A stretch of DNA of 64,000 nucleotides from Gammaproteobacteria bacterium. GTDB taxonomy: Bacteria; Pseudomonadota; Gammaproteobacteria; DSM-19610. Positions 31,726-41,800 of the stretch are shown here, piece by piece. Where the stretch lies: the NCBI GenBank assembly GCA_015494295.1, contig WGBO01000018.1, positions 1-64,000 on the forward strand. The letters run 5' to 3'. The position numbers were made by a program, and so were the translations under genes. Position 1 is the stretch's first letter. Each line of letters opens with the position of its first letter. Below the pieces are notes generated by a model. The model saw only the letters and a list, made by a program, of their open reading frames with translations, was not told the DNA's origin and did no database searches.

Positions 31726-32927
31726 GCCTTGCCGCGCTGTTGCCGGATATGCCCGCGCGTCGTGGCGCCACCTGTCCGCGGCTGGATTTCCCCTTGCTGG
31801 TCGCGGTGCTGGCGCTGTTCTCGCTGGGCCTGGTGATGGTGGCGTCCGCCTCCATGCCGGTCGCGGAGCGTCTTGGCGTCGGCACCCTGCACTTCGCGGT
31901 GCGGCAGACGCTCTACCTGTTCATGGGGCTGGTGCTGGGCCTGGCCGTGTTGCGCATCCGCCTCGCCTGGTGGGAGCAGTGCAGCCTGTTGTGCATCCTG
32001 CTGGCCATCGCGCTGCTGATCGTGGTGCTGGTGCCGGGCGTGGGGGTGTCGGTCAACGGCAGCACCCGCTGGATCAACCTCGGCGTGTTCCGCCTGCAGG
32101 TGTCCGAGCCGGCCAAGTTGCTGGCGCTGGTGTACATGGCGGGCTACCTGGTGCGCCACGGCGATGCCGTGCGCGAAACCGGCTCGGGGTTCATCAAGCC
32201 GCTGGCGCTGTTGCTGGTGGCGGCCGTGCTGTTGCTGATGGAGCCGGATTTCGGCGCCACCGTGGTGATGATGACCACCGCGCTGGTGATGATGTTCATG
32301 GCCGGCGTCAGCCTGTGGAAGTTTGCCGGCCTGATCGCCATGGCCTTCGCCGCCTTCGCGGCGCTGGCGATCTCCTCGCCCTACCGGCTGGAACGCCTCA
32401 CCACCTTCCTGAACCCCTGGGCAGACCCGTTCAACAGCGGTTTCCAGTTGACCCAGTCGCTGATTGCCATCGGCCGCGGCGAACTGTTCGGCGTGGGTCT
32501 GGGCGCCAGCGTGCAGAAGCTGTTCTACCTGCCGGAGGCGCATACCGACTTCGTGTTCGCGGTGCTCGCCGAGGAACTCGGCCTGATCGGCATCCTGTTC
32601 CTGCTCGGCCTGTACGCATTCATCGTGCTGCGCGCCTATCGCATCGCCGCGGTGGCCGAGCAGGGCGGCAACCTGTTCGCCGCCTACCTGGCCTACGGCA
32701 TCGGTACCTGGCTGGGCCTGCAGGCGCTGATCAATGTGGGCGTCAACACCGGCCTGTTGCCCACCAAGGGGCTGACCCTGCCACTGATGAGCTATGGTGG
32801 CAGCAGCACGCTGGTCACCTGCGTGGCGATCGCCATGCTGTTGCGCATCGACTACGAAACCCGCTGCACGGTGAACAGCCTGCCGGCATCGGGCGTGGCG
32901 CTGGGCGCGCGCCGGAGGGCACGATGA
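31722..32927 (+). CDS. ftsW: Septal peptidoglycan glycosyltransferase FtsW (SEDS)
   Basis: FtsW polymerises lipid II at the septum with FtsI. The ATG at 31722 overlaps murD and gives 401 residues (E. coli 414) with about ten transmembrane segments. SEDS signatures include NGSTRWINLGVFRLQVSEPAKL, FLNPWADPFNSGFQLTQSLIAIG and the C-terminal LPLMSYGGSS. It overlaps murG by ATGA. Confidence 0.98.
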   Translation: MSLAALLPDMPARRGATCPRLDFPLLVAVLALFSLGLVMVASASMPVAERLGVGTLHFAVRQTLYLFMGLVLGLAVLRIRLAWWEQCSLLCILLAIALLIVVLVPGVGVSVNGSTRWINLGVFRLQVSEPAKLLALVYMAGYLVRHGDAVRETGSGFIKPLALLLVAAVLLLMEPDFGATVVMMTTALVMMFMAGVSLWKFAGLIAMAFAAFAALAISSPYRLERLTTFLNPWADPFNSGFQLTQSLIAIGRGELFGVGLGASVQKLFYLPEAHTDFVFAVLAEELGLIGILFLLGLYAFIVLRAYRIAAVAEQGGNLFAAYLAYGIGTWLGLQALINVGVNTGLLPTKGLTLPLMSYGGSSTLVTCVAIAMLLRIDYETRCTVNSLPASGVALGARRRAR

Positions 32928-34003
32928 ACGCGCGGCGTCCGATTCTGATCATGGCCGGCGGCACCGGTGGCCACGTATTCCCGGCGCTGGCGGTGGCCGA
33001 ACAGTTGCGGCAGCGCGGCTGGCGGGTGGAGTGGCTGGGAACCCGCGCGGGCCTGGAGGCGCGCGTGGTGCCGCCGACCGGTATTCCGGTGCACTGGATC
33101 CAGGTGCGCGGCCTGCGCGGCAAGAGCCGGTTGCGCCAGTTGCTGGCGCCGTTCATGTTGCTGGGCGCGGCCCTGCAGGCCGCCGGCGTGATGCTGCGGG
33201 TGCGTCCGGCCGCGGTGCTGGGCATGGGTGGCTTCGTGACCGGGCCGGGCGGTGTCATGGCCTGGCTGCTGCGACGGCCGCTGCTGATCCACGAACAGAA
33301 TTCCGTCGCCGGGCTTACCAATCGCCTGCTGGCGCGGCTTGCGCGGCCGGTACTGGAAGGCTTTCCCGGCGCGCTGCCGGGTGCCATACACACCGGCAAC
33401 CCGGTGCGCGCCGCGATCGCGACCCTGCCGTTCCTGCCACCGCAGCCGGCCGGCCGCCGGCCGCGCCTGCTGGTGGTGGGTGGCAGCCTGGGCGCGGCGG
33501 CGTTGAACGAAACCGTGCCCGAGGCACTGGCCATGTTCGATGCCGAACTGCGGCCGGAAGTGCGCCACCAGACCGGTCTGAAACTGGTCGAGGCCGCGCG
33601 CGAGGCCTATGCGCGCGCCGGCGTGGATGTGCGTCTCGACGCCTTTATCGACGACATGGCCGAGGCCTACCAGTGGGCCGACCTGGTGTTGTGCCGGGCG
33701 GGTGCCTTGACCGTGGCCGAACTGGCGGCGGTGGGCGTGGCCGCCATCCTGGTGCCATACCCGCACGCGGTGGATGACCATCAGACCGGCAACGCGCGTT
33801 ACCTGGTGGACGCGGGCGCCGCGCGACTGCTGCCGCAGCAGGAGATGACGGCACGCCGCCTGCATGACGAACTCAGGTTGCTGCAACAGCCGCGGGCTCT
33901 CATCGACATGGCGAAACGGGCGCGCGAACGCGCCATGCCGGACGCCGCGCAACGGGTTGCGGATCATTGCATTCGCGCCACCGGCTGGAAGGAGGCCGCA
34001 TGA
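32924..34003 (+). CDS. murG: UDP-GlcNAc transferase MurG (lipid II synthase)
   Basis: MurG adds GlcNAc to lipid I, forming lipid II at the inner face of the membrane. The ATG at 32924 overlaps ftsW and gives 359 residues (E. coli 355). The GT28-family signatures [31 protein letters not shown] and [16 protein letters not shown] are present. It overlaps murC by ATGA. Confidence 0.98.
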   Translation: MNARRPILIMAGGTGGHVFPALAVAEQLRQRGWRVEWLGTRAGLEARVVPPTGIPVHWIQVRGLRGKSRLRQLLAPFMLLGAALQAAGVMLRVRPAAVLGMGGFVTGPGGVMAWLLRRPLLIHEQNSVAGLTNRLLARLARPVLEGFPGALPGAIHTGNPVRAAIATLPFLPPQPAGRRPRLLVVGGSLGAAALNETVPEALAMFDAELRPEVRHQTGLKLVEAAREAYARAGVDVRLDAFIDDMAEAYQWADLVLCRAGALTVAELAAVGVAAILVPYPHAVDDHQTGNARYLVDAGAARLLPQQEMTARRLHDELRLLQQPRALIDMAKRARERAMPDAAQRVADHCIRATGWKEAA

Positions 34004-35448
34004 TGACGGCGCCACAACAACCGCCGCTGCAACCGGACACCATGGGACGCGTGCGCTGTGCGCATTTCGTCGGCATCGGCGGTGCCGGCATGGGCGGCAT
34101 CGCCGAAGTGCTGCTCAACCTCGGTTATCAGGTGACCGGTTCCGACCTGCGCGAAAATGCCGTTACCCGGCGGCTGGCGTTGCAGGGCGCGCGTATCCGC
34201 TTCGGCCACAGCGCCGACAACATCGAGGGTTGCGACGTGGTGGTGGTGTCGACCGCGGTGAGCGAGGACAACCCGGAAGTGAAGGCGGCCCGCGAGCACC
34301 GTATCCCGGTGGTGCCGCGCGCCGAGATGCTGGCCGAGATCATGCGCTTCCGGCACGGCATCGCGGTGGCCGGCACCCACGGCAAGACCACCACCACCAG
34401 CCTGGTGGCGAGCCTGCTGTCGGAAGGCGGGCTGGACCCGACCTATGTCATCGGCGGGCGCCTGAACAGTTCCAACAGCCATGCGCGTCTCGGCAGCAGC
34501 CGCTACCTGGTCGCCGAGGCCGACGAGAGCGACGCCTCGTTCCTGTACCTGCAGCCGATGCTGTCCATCGTGACCAATATCGACGCCGATCACCTGTCCA
34601 CCTACGAAGGGGACTTCCGGCGCCTGCGCCAGACCTTCGTCGAGTTCCTGCACCACCTGCCTTTCTATGGCCTGGCGGTGATGTGCGTGGACGACCCCAA
34701 CGTGCGCGACGTGCTGCCGGAGATCACCCGCCAGGTGCGCGGCTACGGGATCGACGCGGAGGATGCGGACGTGCGCGCTGTCAACCTGCGTCAGGCGGGC
34801 CAGCGGATGTTTTTCGATATCCACCAGCAGGGCTACCCGCCGCTGGAGGTGGTGCTTAACCTGCCGGGGCGTCACAACGTGCTGAACGCGCTGGCGGCGG
34901 TGGCGGTGGCGCGTGAGCTCGACGTCGACGACGCGGCCATCCAGCACGGGCTGGAAACCTTTGCCGGCATCGGTCGGCGCTTCCAGATCAATGGGGAAAT
35001 CGCACGCGAGGGCGGCAGCGTGCTGTTGATCGATGACTATGGGCATCACCCTCGCGAGATCGCCGCCACCCTGGAAGCGGTCCGCCAGGGGTGGCCGGAG
35101 CGGCGCCTGGTAGTGGCCTTTCAGCCGCACCGCTATAGCCGCACCTTCGACCTGTTCGATGATTTCGCGAACGAGTTGCTCAATTGCGACCTGTTGCTGA
35201 TCACCGAGGTGTTTGCCGCCGGCGAGGCGCCGGTGAGCGGCGCCGACGGGCGCGCCCTGTGCCGCGCGGTGCGCAGCCGGGGGCGCGTCGAGCCGGTGTT
35301 CGTCGAGGATGTCGAGGCCCTGCCGGCGGTGTTGAACGACCTGTTGCGGCCGGGCGACGTGTTACTGACCCTGGGCGCCGGCTCCATCGGCGCCGTGGCC
35401 GCCACGCTGCCGGCGGCGCTTGACCAGAATCAACGGGAGGATGGATGA
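34000..35448 (+). CDS. murC: UDP-MurNAc:L-alanine ligase
   Basis: MurC adds the first amino acid of the stem peptide. The product is 482 residues (E. coli 491) from the ATG at 34000, which overlaps the murG stop and follows GAAGGAGG. It contains [17 protein letters not shown], the P-loop [10 protein letters not shown] (Lys129), [10 protein letters not shown] and the later [10 protein letters not shown]. The stop overlaps the start of a 53-residue frame by 4 bases. Confidence 0.98.
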   Translation: MMTAPQQPPLQPDTMGRVRCAHFVGIGGAGMGGIAEVLLNLGYQVTGSDLRENAVTRRLALQGARIRFGHSADNIEGCDVVVVSTAVSEDNPEVKAAREHRIPVVPRAEMLAEIMRFRHGIAVAGTHGKTTTTSLVASLLSEGGLDPTYVIGGRLNSSNSHARLGSSRYLVAEADESDASFLYLQPMLSIVTNIDADHLSTYEGDFRRLRQTFVEFLHHLPFYGLAVMCVDDPNVRDVLPEITRQVRGYGIDAEDADVRAVNLRQAGQRMFFDIHQQGYPPLEVVLNLPGRHNVLNALAAVAVARELDVDDAAIQHGLETFAGIGRRFQINGEIAREGGSVLLIDDYGHHPREIAATLEAVRQGWPERRLVVAFQPHRYSRTFDLFDDFANELLNCDLLLITEVFAAGEAPVSGADGRALCRAVRSRGRVEPVFVEDVEALPAVLNDLLRPGDVLLTLGAGSIGAVAATLPAALDQNQREDG

Positions 35449-35606
35449 GTTCCGAAAACAACCGGGTACGTTTCCACATGGGCTGCGGCGAGCGTCTGCA
35501 GAGTCGTCGCCGGGTGCTGCGTTGCATAGGCGCCGCGTCGCGGGGCGGCATGAAAGGCGCAGGCGGCGCGGCGCGGCGCACGCGCGGAGCGGGAGACAAG
35601 TCATGA
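35445..35606 (+). CDS. Possible 53-residue basic peptide between murC and murB
   Basis: This open frame exactly fills the murC-murB gap. Its ATG overlaps the murC stop (ATGA) and its TGA overlaps the murB ATG (ATGA), the same junction style used across this cluster. GGGAGG precedes the start, though at short spacing. The product begins [20 protein letters not shown] and is strongly basic: about a quarter arginine or lysine, with a Gly/Ala/Arg-rich tail and cysteines at 14 and 27. No transmembrane helix, signal peptide or known domain is visible. High-GC DNA easily yields such frames, so it may be only a coupling device that carries ribosomes to murB. Confidence 0.45.
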   Translation: MSSENNRVRFHMGCGERLQSRRRVLRCIGAASRGGMKGAGGAARRTRGAGDKS

Positions 35607-36502
35607 TGACGGCGGAGTCGATGCCAGTGTTGCGTGGTGAACTGAAATTCAACGAACCGCTGGCGGGTTACACCAGTTGGCGTGTCGGCGGTCCGGCGGA
35701 CCGCTGTTACCGGCCCGCGGATCTCGAGGATCTGCAGGTGTTCCTGGCTTCGCTGCCGGAGCACGAGACGCTGGAATGGATCGGCCTGGGCAGCAACCTG
35801 CTGGTCCGGGACGGCGGCGTGCGCGGCACCGTGATCCTGCCGTTCGGCGGACTGGATACGCTGGAACTGCTGGACGGGAACCGGCTGCGCGCCGGCGCCG
35901 GCGTGGCCTGCAACAAGGTGGCGCGTTTCGCGGCGCGCGCCGGCCTGACCGGCGCCGAGTTCCTGGCCGGCATTCCCGGCACCATGGGCGGTGCCCTGGC
36001 AATGAACGCCGGCGCCTTTGGCGGCGAGACCTGGCCGCTGGTGGCTCGGGTCGAGACCCTGGACCGCCACGGCGAACTGAAGCTGCGTGAGCGCGGCGAA
36101 TTCGAGGTGTCGTACCGGACCGTGACCGGGCTGCGCGACGAGTGGTTCGTGTCCGCGGAGTTGCAACTGGAACCCGGCGATGCGCAGGCGGCGCTGGACA
36201 ACATCAAGGTGCTGCTGGAGAAACGCTCGGCCACCCAGCCCACCGGCGTGCCCAGTTGCGGCTCGGTGTTCCGCAACCCGCCCAACGATTTCGCCGCGCG
36301 CCTGATCGAGGCCTGCGGCCTCAAGGGCGAGCGCATCGGCAACGCGCAGGTATCGGAGAAACACGCCAACTTCATCATCAACCTGGGCGACGCGCGCGCC
36401 GAGGACATCGAGGCGCTGATCCGCTACGTGCAGGACCGTGTCGCGCAGGTGCACGGCGTCAGGCTGGAACCGGAAGTGAGGATCATCGGAGTGTTTGCGT
36501 GA
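35603..36502 (+). CDS. murB: UDP-N-acetylenolpyruvoylglucosamine reductase
   Basis: MurB is the FAD enzyme that reduces UDP-GlcNAc-enolpyruvate to UDP-MurNAc with NADPH. From the ATG at 35603 it has 299 residues, the short type II length (E. coli type I has 342). Motifs seen are YTSWRVGGPADR, GLGSNLLVRDGG, GTMGGALAMNAGAFGG, the catalytic-serine region CGSVFRNP and the glutamate in LEPEVRIIG. The frame stays open to 35420, but that extension overlaps murC and is low-complexity. GGGAG lies upstream of this start. Confidence 0.96.
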   Translation: MMTAESMPVLRGELKFNEPLAGYTSWRVGGPADRCYRPADLEDLQVFLASLPEHETLEWIGLGSNLLVRDGGVRGTVILPFGGLDTLELLDGNRLRAGAGVACNKVARFAARAGLTGAEFLAGIPGTMGGALAMNAGAFGGETWPLVARVETLDRHGELKLRERGEFEVSYRTVTGLRDEWFVSAELQLEPGDAQAALDNIKVLLEKRSATQPTGVPSCGSVFRNPPNDFAARLIEACGLKGERIGNAQVSEKHANFIINLGDARAEDIEALIRYVQDRVAQVHGVRLEPEVRIIGVFA

Positions 36503-37449
36503 CCGAAAGGGTGACACAAGCCGCCGCCTTCGGGCGCGTCGCCGTGCTCATGGGCGGCTGCTCGGCCGAGCGCGAGGTATCGCTGAAAAGCGGCGAAGCG
36601 GTGCTGGCCGCGCTGCTCGGCCGCGGTGTCAACGCGGTGGCCGTGGATGCCGGCGCGCCCAACTTCGTGGCCCAGTTGCAGGAAGGCGCCTTCGATTGCG
36701 CCTTCAACGTCGTGCACGGTCGTGGCGGCGAGGACGGTGTGGTGCAGGGTCTGCTCGACTACCTCGACATTCCCGTGACCGGCAGCGGCGTGCTCGGTTC
36801 GGCCCTGTCGATGGACAAGCCGCGCACCAAGCGGGTATGGCAGGGCGCGGGCCTGCCGACGCCGGATTTCGTGATGCTGCGCTCGGCGCGCGACCTGGAC
36901 ACGGCGGCGGCGGTGCTCGGTTTCCCGATGATGCTGAAACCGGCGCACGAAGGTTCGAGCATCGGCATGAGTCGGGTGGATGAGGCGGCGCAACTGGATC
37001 AGGCGTGGCGCGCCGCCGCCGAATACGACCGTGAGGTGATGGCCGAACGCTGGATCGAGGGCGAGGAATATACCGCCGCCATCGTCGGTGATTGCACGCT
37101 GCCGCTGATCCGCCTGGAGACGCCGCGCGAGTTTTACGATTACGAGGCCAAGTACGAAGCCGACAGCACCCGCTACCACTGTCCCTGCGGCCTGCCGGAA
37201 GCGCAGGAAACGGCACTGCGCGGCATGGCCCGCGAAGCCTTCGAGGCGGTCGGCGCCAGCGGCTGGGGGCGCGTGGACTTCTTCCTCGACGCCGGGGGCG
37301 GCGCCTGGCTGATCGAGGTCAACACGGTGCCGGGCATGACCGACCACAGCCTGGTGCCGATGGCGGCGCGGCGGCACGGCTGGGAGATGCAGGAACTGGT
37401 GTGGCGGATTCTGGAAACGGCGGTGTCGGCGGGAGGCGCGCATGGCTAG
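36499..37449 (+). CDS. ddl: D-alanine-D-alanine ligase
   Basis: Ddl makes the D-Ala-D-Ala dipeptide used by MurF. The GTG at 36499 overlaps the murB stop (GTGA), follows GGAG and gives 316 residues (E. coli DdlB 306). ATP-grasp features are present: GRVAVLMGGCSAEREVSLKSG, LKPAHEGSSIGM and the metal-binding end IEVNTVPGMTDHSLVP. The DdlB-type position between murB and ftsQ is standard. It ends with an 8-base overlap into ftsQ. Confidence 0.97.
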   Translation: MTERVTQAAAFGRVAVLMGGCSAEREVSLKSGEAVLAALLGRGVNAVAVDAGAPNFVAQLQEGAFDCAFNVVHGRGGEDGVVQGLLDYLDIPVTGSGVLGSALSMDKPRTKRVWQGAGLPTPDFVMLRSARDLDTAAAVLGFPMMLKPAHEGSSIGMSRVDEAAQLDQAWRAAAEYDREVMAERWIEGEEYTAAIVGDCTLPLIRLETPREFYDYEAKYEADSTRYHCPCGLPEAQETALRGMAREAFEAVGASGWGRVDFFLDAGGGAWLIEVNTVPGMTDHSLVPMAARRHGWEMQELVWRILETAVSAGGAHG

Positions 37450-38227
37450 GCGCCGCACCGGCCAGGCTCGCAGCCGGCGTCGCGACAAGGCGCCGCGCAA
37501 GCCGCTGGCGTACTGGTTGCGGCCGGTGTTCGTGGCGCTGGTGGTGGGCAGCAGCCTGGGCGGGCTGGCGCTGATGGTGGAATGGATGAAGGACCCGCGG
37601 GCCTGGCCGGTGCGTACGGTACGGATCGAGGGAGAACTCCGTTACCTCGACCGCCCGGCGTTGCAGGCGTTCCTGGCGCCGATGACCGCGGATGGGTTCT
37701 TCGGCCTGCGCGTCGCCGACATCCAGGCGCGCTTGCAGGCGCGGCCCTGGATCGACCGGGTGTCGGTGCGCCGGGTATGGCCGGACCAGGTCGAGATCCG
37801 GGTGCGCGAACAGCAGCCGGTGGCGCGCTGGGGTGGCGGCGGGTTCCTCAACCCGCGCGGCGAGGTGTTCCGGCCGGACGCTGCCGAGGAGATTCCGGGC
37901 TTGCCCGAACTGTCCGGCCCGGACGGCCACGCGCGGCGCGTGCTGGACATGTACGCGAAGCTGCGCGCAACGCTGCAACCGCTGCGGACCGGCATTGCGC
38001 GCCTGCAGCTCGACGCGCGGCGCGCCTGGCACATACGGCTGGACGATGGACTTCAGATGGAGCTGGGGCGGCGCGATCCGCTGCGGCGGGTGGCGCGCCT
38101 GGTGCGCGCCTGGCCGGCGATCATGGCGACCGGCAACGGCAGGATGGTGTCCGTGGACCTGCGCTACAGCAACGGCGTGGCGGTGCACTGGCAAACGAAA
38201 GACATACAGGCGGAACACACCGGTTGA
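37442..38227 (+). CDS. ftsQ: Cell division protein FtsQ
   Basis: FtsQ is a bitopic divisome protein that recruits FtsB and FtsL. The 261-residue product (E. coli 276) has a strongly basic cytoplasmic N-terminus (ARRRTGQARSRRRDK), one transmembrane helix near residues 27-45 and a periplasmic POTRA domain beginning PVRTVRIEGELRYLDR. RPWIDRVSVRRVWPDQVEIRV marks the POTRA-beta junction. It overlaps ddl by 8 bases. Confidence 0.96.
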   Translation: MARRRTGQARSRRRDKAPRKPLAYWLRPVFVALVVGSSLGGLALMVEWMKDPRAWPVRTVRIEGELRYLDRPALQAFLAPMTADGFFGLRVADIQARLQARPWIDRVSVRRVWPDQVEIRVREQQPVARWGGGGFLNPRGEVFRPDAAEEIPGLPELSGPDGHARRVLDMYAKLRATLQPLRTGIARLQLDARRAWHIRLDDGLQMELGRRDPLRRVARLVRAWPAIMATGNGRMVSVDLRYSNGVAVHWQTKDIQAEHTG

Positions 38228-38234
38228 AAACGGT

Positions 38235-39470
38235 ATGACAAAGAAATCCGAGAAAAACATGATCGTCGGGCTCGACATCGGCACTTCCAAGGTGGTGGCG
38301 ATCGTCGGCGAGATCTCGCCGGACGACGGTATCGAAATCATCGGTATCGGCTCGCATCCTTCCAAGGGGCTCAAGAAGGGGGTGGTGGTCAACATCGAGT
38401 CCACCGTGCATTCCATACAGCGCGCGGTGGAGGAGGCGGAGCTGATGGCCGGCTGCCAGATCCACTCGGTGTACGCGGGCATCGCCGGCAGCCACATCCG
38501 CAGCCTCAACTCGCACGGCATCGTCGCCATACGCGACAAGGAGGTCACGCCGGGCGACGTGGAGCGGGTCATCGACGCGGCGCGCGCCGTGGCGATACCC
38601 GCCGACCAGAAAATCCTGCACATCCTGCCGCAGGAATACGTCATCGATGAGCAGGACGGTATTCGTGAGCCGGTGGGCATGAGCGGCGTGCGCCTGGAGG
38701 CGAAGGTGCACATGGTTACAGGCGCGGTGAGCGCCGCGCAGAACATCATCAAGTGCGTGCGGCGTTGCGGCCTGGAAGTCGACGACATCATCCTCGAACA
38801 ACTGGCGTCGAGCTACTCGGTGCTGACCGAGGACGAGAAGGATCTCGGCGTGTGCCTGGTTGACATCGGCGGCGGCACCACCGATATCGCGGTGTTCACC
38901 GAAGGGTCGATCCGGCATACCGCGGTGATTCCCATCGCCGGCGACCAGGTCACCAACGACATCGCGGTGGCGTTGCGGACCCCCACGCAGTACGCCGAGG
39001 ACATCAAGATCAAGTACGCCTGCGCGCTCCGGCAGCTGGCGGCCGCCGGGGGCGAGATCGAGGTGCCGAGCGTCGGCGACCGGCCGCCGCGGCGGCTGGC
39101 GCGCCAGACGCTCGCCGAGGTCATCGAGCCGCGCTACGAGGAACTGCTGACACTGGTGCAGGCGGAACTGCGGCGCAGCGGTTTCGAGGATCTGATCGCC
39201 GCGGGCGTGGTGCTTACCGGTGGCAGTTCCAAGATCACCGGGCTGGTGGAACTCGCCGAGGAGGTGTTTCACATGCCGGTGCGCCTGGGCATGCCGCAAA
39301 GCATTACAGGACTGGTCGATGTGGTGCGCAACCCGATCTACGCGACGGGCGTCGGGTTGTTGCTGTTTGGTCATCAGAACAGGACGCGTCGCAATTTCGA
39401 TGCCGGCATGGGGCGCGGCATACGGGGAGTGTGGGAACGAATGAAGAGCTGGTTTCAGGGCAATTTCTAG
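38235..39470 (+). CDS. ftsA: Cell division protein FtsA
   Basis: FtsA is the actin-like ATPase that tethers FtsZ to the membrane. The ATG at 38235 gives 411 residues (E. coli 420). Actin-fold motifs are [31 protein letters not shown] and [14 protein letters not shown]. The C-terminal [12 protein letters not shown] is the amphipathic membrane-targeting helix. An in-frame open stretch upstream lies inside ftsQ and is not coding. Confidence 0.98.
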   Translation: MTKKSEKNMIVGLDIGTSKVVAIVGEISPDDGIEIIGIGSHPSKGLKKGVVVNIESTVHSIQRAVEEAELMAGCQIHSVYAGIAGSHIRSLNSHGIVAIRDKEVTPGDVERVIDAARAVAIPADQKILHILPQEYVIDEQDGIREPVGMSGVRLEAKVHMVTGAVSAAQNIIKCVRRCGLEVDDIILEQLASSYSVLTEDEKDLGVCLVDIGGGTTDIAVFTEGSIRHTAVIPIAGDQVTNDIAVALRTPTQYAEDIKIKYACALRQLAAAGGEIEVPSVGDRPPRRLARQTLAEVIEPRYEELLTLVQAELRRSGFEDLIAAGVVLTGGSSKITGLVELAEEVFHMPVRLGMPQSITGLVDVVRNPIYATGVGLLLFGHQNRTRRNFDAGMGRGIRGVWERMKSWFQGNF

Positions 39471-39538
39471 TTATCGGCAAGGGTCGGAACAAAATTCGCA
39501 GTAACGATATTTCAGGATACAGGAGAGGAGATAGCACA

Positions 39539-40693
39539 ATGTTTGAACTCATGGACTCATACAGCCAGAACGCGGTCATCAAGGTTATCGGGGTTGGTGG
39601 TGGCGGCGGTAACGCTGTTCAGCACATGCTCGACGCCGAGATCGAGGGCGTCGAATTCGTCTGCGCCAACACCGACGCGCAGGCGCTCACCAACATGAAT
39701 GCCCGCACCACGCTGCAACTGGGCAGCAGCATCACCAAGGGGCTGGGCGCCGGCGCCAATCCCGACATTGGCCGCCAGGCGGCGATGGAGGACCGCGACC
39801 GCATCATCGAATGCATCGAGGGTTCCGACATGTTGTTCATCACCGCCGGCATGGGCGGTGGCACCGGCACCGGCGCCGCGCCGGTCGTGGCGCAGGTCGC
39901 CAAGGAGATGGGTATTCTCACCGTCGCCATCGTCACCAAGCCTTTCCCCTTCGAGGGTGGCAAGCGTCTCGCCGTCGCCGACCGCGGACTGAAGGAGCTG
40001 GGCCAGTACGTCGACTCGCTGATCACCATTCCTAACGAGAAACTGCTGTCGGTGCTGGGCAAGGACGTCAGCCTGCTGAACGCCTTCAAGGCCGCCAACG
40101 GCGTGTTGCAGGGTGCGGTGCAGGGTATTGCCGAACTGATCACCCGCCCCGGCCTGATCAACGTCGACTTCGCCGATGTGCGTACCGTGATGTCCGAGAT
40201 GGGCATGGCGATGATGGGTTCCGGTAGCGCCTCCGGGCAGGACCGCGCCCGCGAGGCGGCGGAAGCGGCGATTCACAGCCCGCTGCTGGAAGACATCGAT
40301 CTGATGGGCGCGCACGGCATCCTGGTCAACGTTACCGCCGGCCTCGATCTGTCCATCGGCGAGTTCGAGGAAGTCGGCAACACCATCAAGGAATTCGCTT
40401 CCAGCGACGCCACCGTGGTGGTCGGCACCGTGATCGACCCGGACATGCACGACGAACTGCGCGTGACGGTAGTGGCCACCGGGCTGGGCGGGGAGCAGAC
40501 CAGCGTCGAGGAAAAACCCGAGCCGGTTCAACTGGTGCAGCGCAACAAGCGCGGCGAGTTCGACTACGCCGAGCTCGATCGTCCGGCGGTGATCCGCAAG
40601 CAGGCCTCCGGCGACCCGACGCCCCCGCCGGCCGCGATCGACGATATGGACTACCTGGATATCCCGGCCTTCCTGCGCCGCCAGGCGGACTGA
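39539..40693 (+). CDS. ftsZ: Cell division protein FtsZ
   Basis: FtsZ is the tubulin-like GTPase that forms the cytokinetic ring. From the ATG at 39539, with AGGAGAGGAG upstream, it has 384 residues (E. coli 383). The GTP signature GGGTGTG falls at 106-112, as in E. coli. The C-terminal conserved peptide [14 protein letters not shown], which binds FtsA and ZipA, is intact. It closes the dcw cluster; its stop codon sits in a hairpin loop. Confidence 0.99.
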   Translation: MFELMDSYSQNAVIKVIGVGGGGGNAVQHMLDAEIEGVEFVCANTDAQALTNMNARTTLQLGSSITKGLGAGANPDIGRQAAMEDRDRIIECIEGSDMLFITAGMGGGTGTGAAPVVAQVAKEMGILTVAIVTKPFPFEGGKRLAVADRGLKELGQYVDSLITIPNEKLLSVLGKDVSLLNAFKAANGVLQGAVQGIAELITRPGLINVDFADVRTVMSEMGMAMMGSGSASGQDRAREAAEAAIHSPLLEDIDLMGAHGILVNVTAGLDLSIGEFEEVGNTIKEFASSDATVVVGTVIDPDMHDELRVTVVATGLGGEQTSVEEKPEPVQLVQRNKRGEFDYAELDRPAVIRKQASGDPTPPPAAIDDMDYLDIPAFLRRQAD

Positions 40694-40703
40694 TCCGCCT
40701 GGC
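40680..40703 (+). promoter_or_regulatory. Hairpin enclosing the ftsZ stop codon
   Basis: GCCAGGCGGA pairs perfectly with TCCGCCTGGC over 10 bp, and the 4-nt loop CTGA contains the ftsZ TGA. No T-run follows, so it is not a standard intrinsic terminator. It could stabilise the 3' end of the dcw mRNA or mark a termination or processing point before lpxC. Confidence 0.6.
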
Positions 40704-40791
40704 CCGCGTGCTTTGTCACCGGTTCGGGAGGAGGGCCGGTGTGGCGCCGGGTGGCGCGCAGGGAGGTTTTTCGGGCAGCGTCCGGGGTCTG

Positions 40792-40800
40792 TGTTAGACT
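40792..40800 (+). promoter_or_regulatory. Candidate extended -10 promoter of lpxC
   Basis: TGTTAGACT carries the TGn extension followed by TAGACT (4/6 to the -10 consensus) in the 176-bp ftsZ-lpxC gap. Transcription would start near 40807, leaving a leader of about 63 nt. No clear -35 hexamer is visible, which an extended -10 tolerates. Confidence 0.35.
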
Positions 40801-40869
40801 CGGGCGCACGTTCCACCGGCTGATAAAACGACGAGAAGACGGGCGCCACGCGGCAGTCCGCTGAACAAC

Positions 40870-41784
40870 ATGATTTGCCAGAGAACCTTGAGAAACGTGA
40901 TTAGCGCGAAAGGTGTAGGTCTGCACAGTGGGGAGCAGGTCTACCTGACGCTGCGTCCGGCGCCGCCGGATACCGGGATTCTGTTCCGCCGTGTCGACCT
41001 GGACCCGCCCGTCACCATACCGGCGCGGCCGGCCAATGTCGGGGATACACGGCTTTCCACCACGCTGGTGTCCGGCGAGGTGCGGGTTTCCACCGTCGAA
41101 CACCTGTTGTCGGCCTTTTCAGGGCTCGGCATCGACAATGCCATCGTCGACCTCAGTGCCGCCGAGGTGCCCATCATGGATGGCAGCGCCGGCCCCTTCG
41201 TGTTCCTGATACAGTCGGCGGGGATCGAGGAACAGCACAAGGCCAAGCAGTTTTTGCGCATTCTCGACACTGTGGAGGTGCGTGAAGGGGATAAATGGGC
41301 GCGATTTTCCCCTTATGAAGGCTTCAAGGTGGGATTTACCATCGATTTCGAGCACCCCCTGTTCAAGGGCGGCAGCCGTCACTCGGAAATCGACTTTTCG
41401 CGCAGTTCCTTCGTGCGCGAGGTCAGCCGGGCGCGTACCTTCGGTTTCATGCGCGATATCGAAAAACTGCGCGAGAACAACCTGGCGCTGGGCGGCAGCC
41501 TCGACAACGCCGTGGTGCTGGACGATTACCGGGTGGTCAACGAAGACGGCCTGCGGTACGAGGACGAGTTCGTCAAGCACAAGGTGCTGGATGCCGTTGG
41601 CGACCTTTACCTGCTCGGTCACAGCCTGATCGGCGCATTTAGCGGCCACAAGTCGGGGCACGCGCTCAACAACCGGTTACTTTGCGAACTGTTGAGCACT
41701 CCCGGTGCCTGGGAGCTGACCAGTTTCGGGAATGCCGCCAGGGCGCCCCGCTGGCTTGCCCAGCCGCAAATTGCATCTGCTTGA
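40870..41784 (+). CDS. lpxC: UDP-3-O-acyl-GlcNAc deacetylase
   Basis: LpxC is the zinc enzyme of the committed step of lipid A synthesis. The 304-residue product equals E. coli (305). It starts [22 protein letters not shown]. Zinc ligands are His78 in [10 protein letters not shown] and the His/Asp of [25 protein letters not shown] and [10 protein letters not shown] are conserved. It normally follows ftsZ, as here. Its presence confirms an LPS-bearing outer membrane. Confidence 0.98.
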   Translation: MICQRTLRNVISAKGVGLHSGEQVYLTLRPAPPDTGILFRRVDLDPPVTIPARPANVGDTRLSTTLVSGEVRVSTVEHLLSAFSGLGIDNAIVDLSAAEVPIMDGSAGPFVFLIQSAGIEEQHKAKQFLRILDTVEVREGDKWARFSPYEGFKVGFTIDFEHPLFKGGSRHSEIDFSRSSFVREVSRARTFGFMRDIEKLRENNLALGGSLDNAVVLDDYRVVNEDGLRYEDEFVKHKVLDAVGDLYLLGHSLIGAFSGHKSGHALNNRLLCELLSTPGAWELTSFGNAARAPRWLAQPQIASA

Positions 41785-41800
41785 AATTCCTGCTGAAAGC

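Noticed and set aside
35420..35602. N-terminal extension of MurB
   Set aside because: It would overlap murC, is low-complexity Arg-rich sequence and is absent from MurB proteins; the ATG at 35603 has better context.
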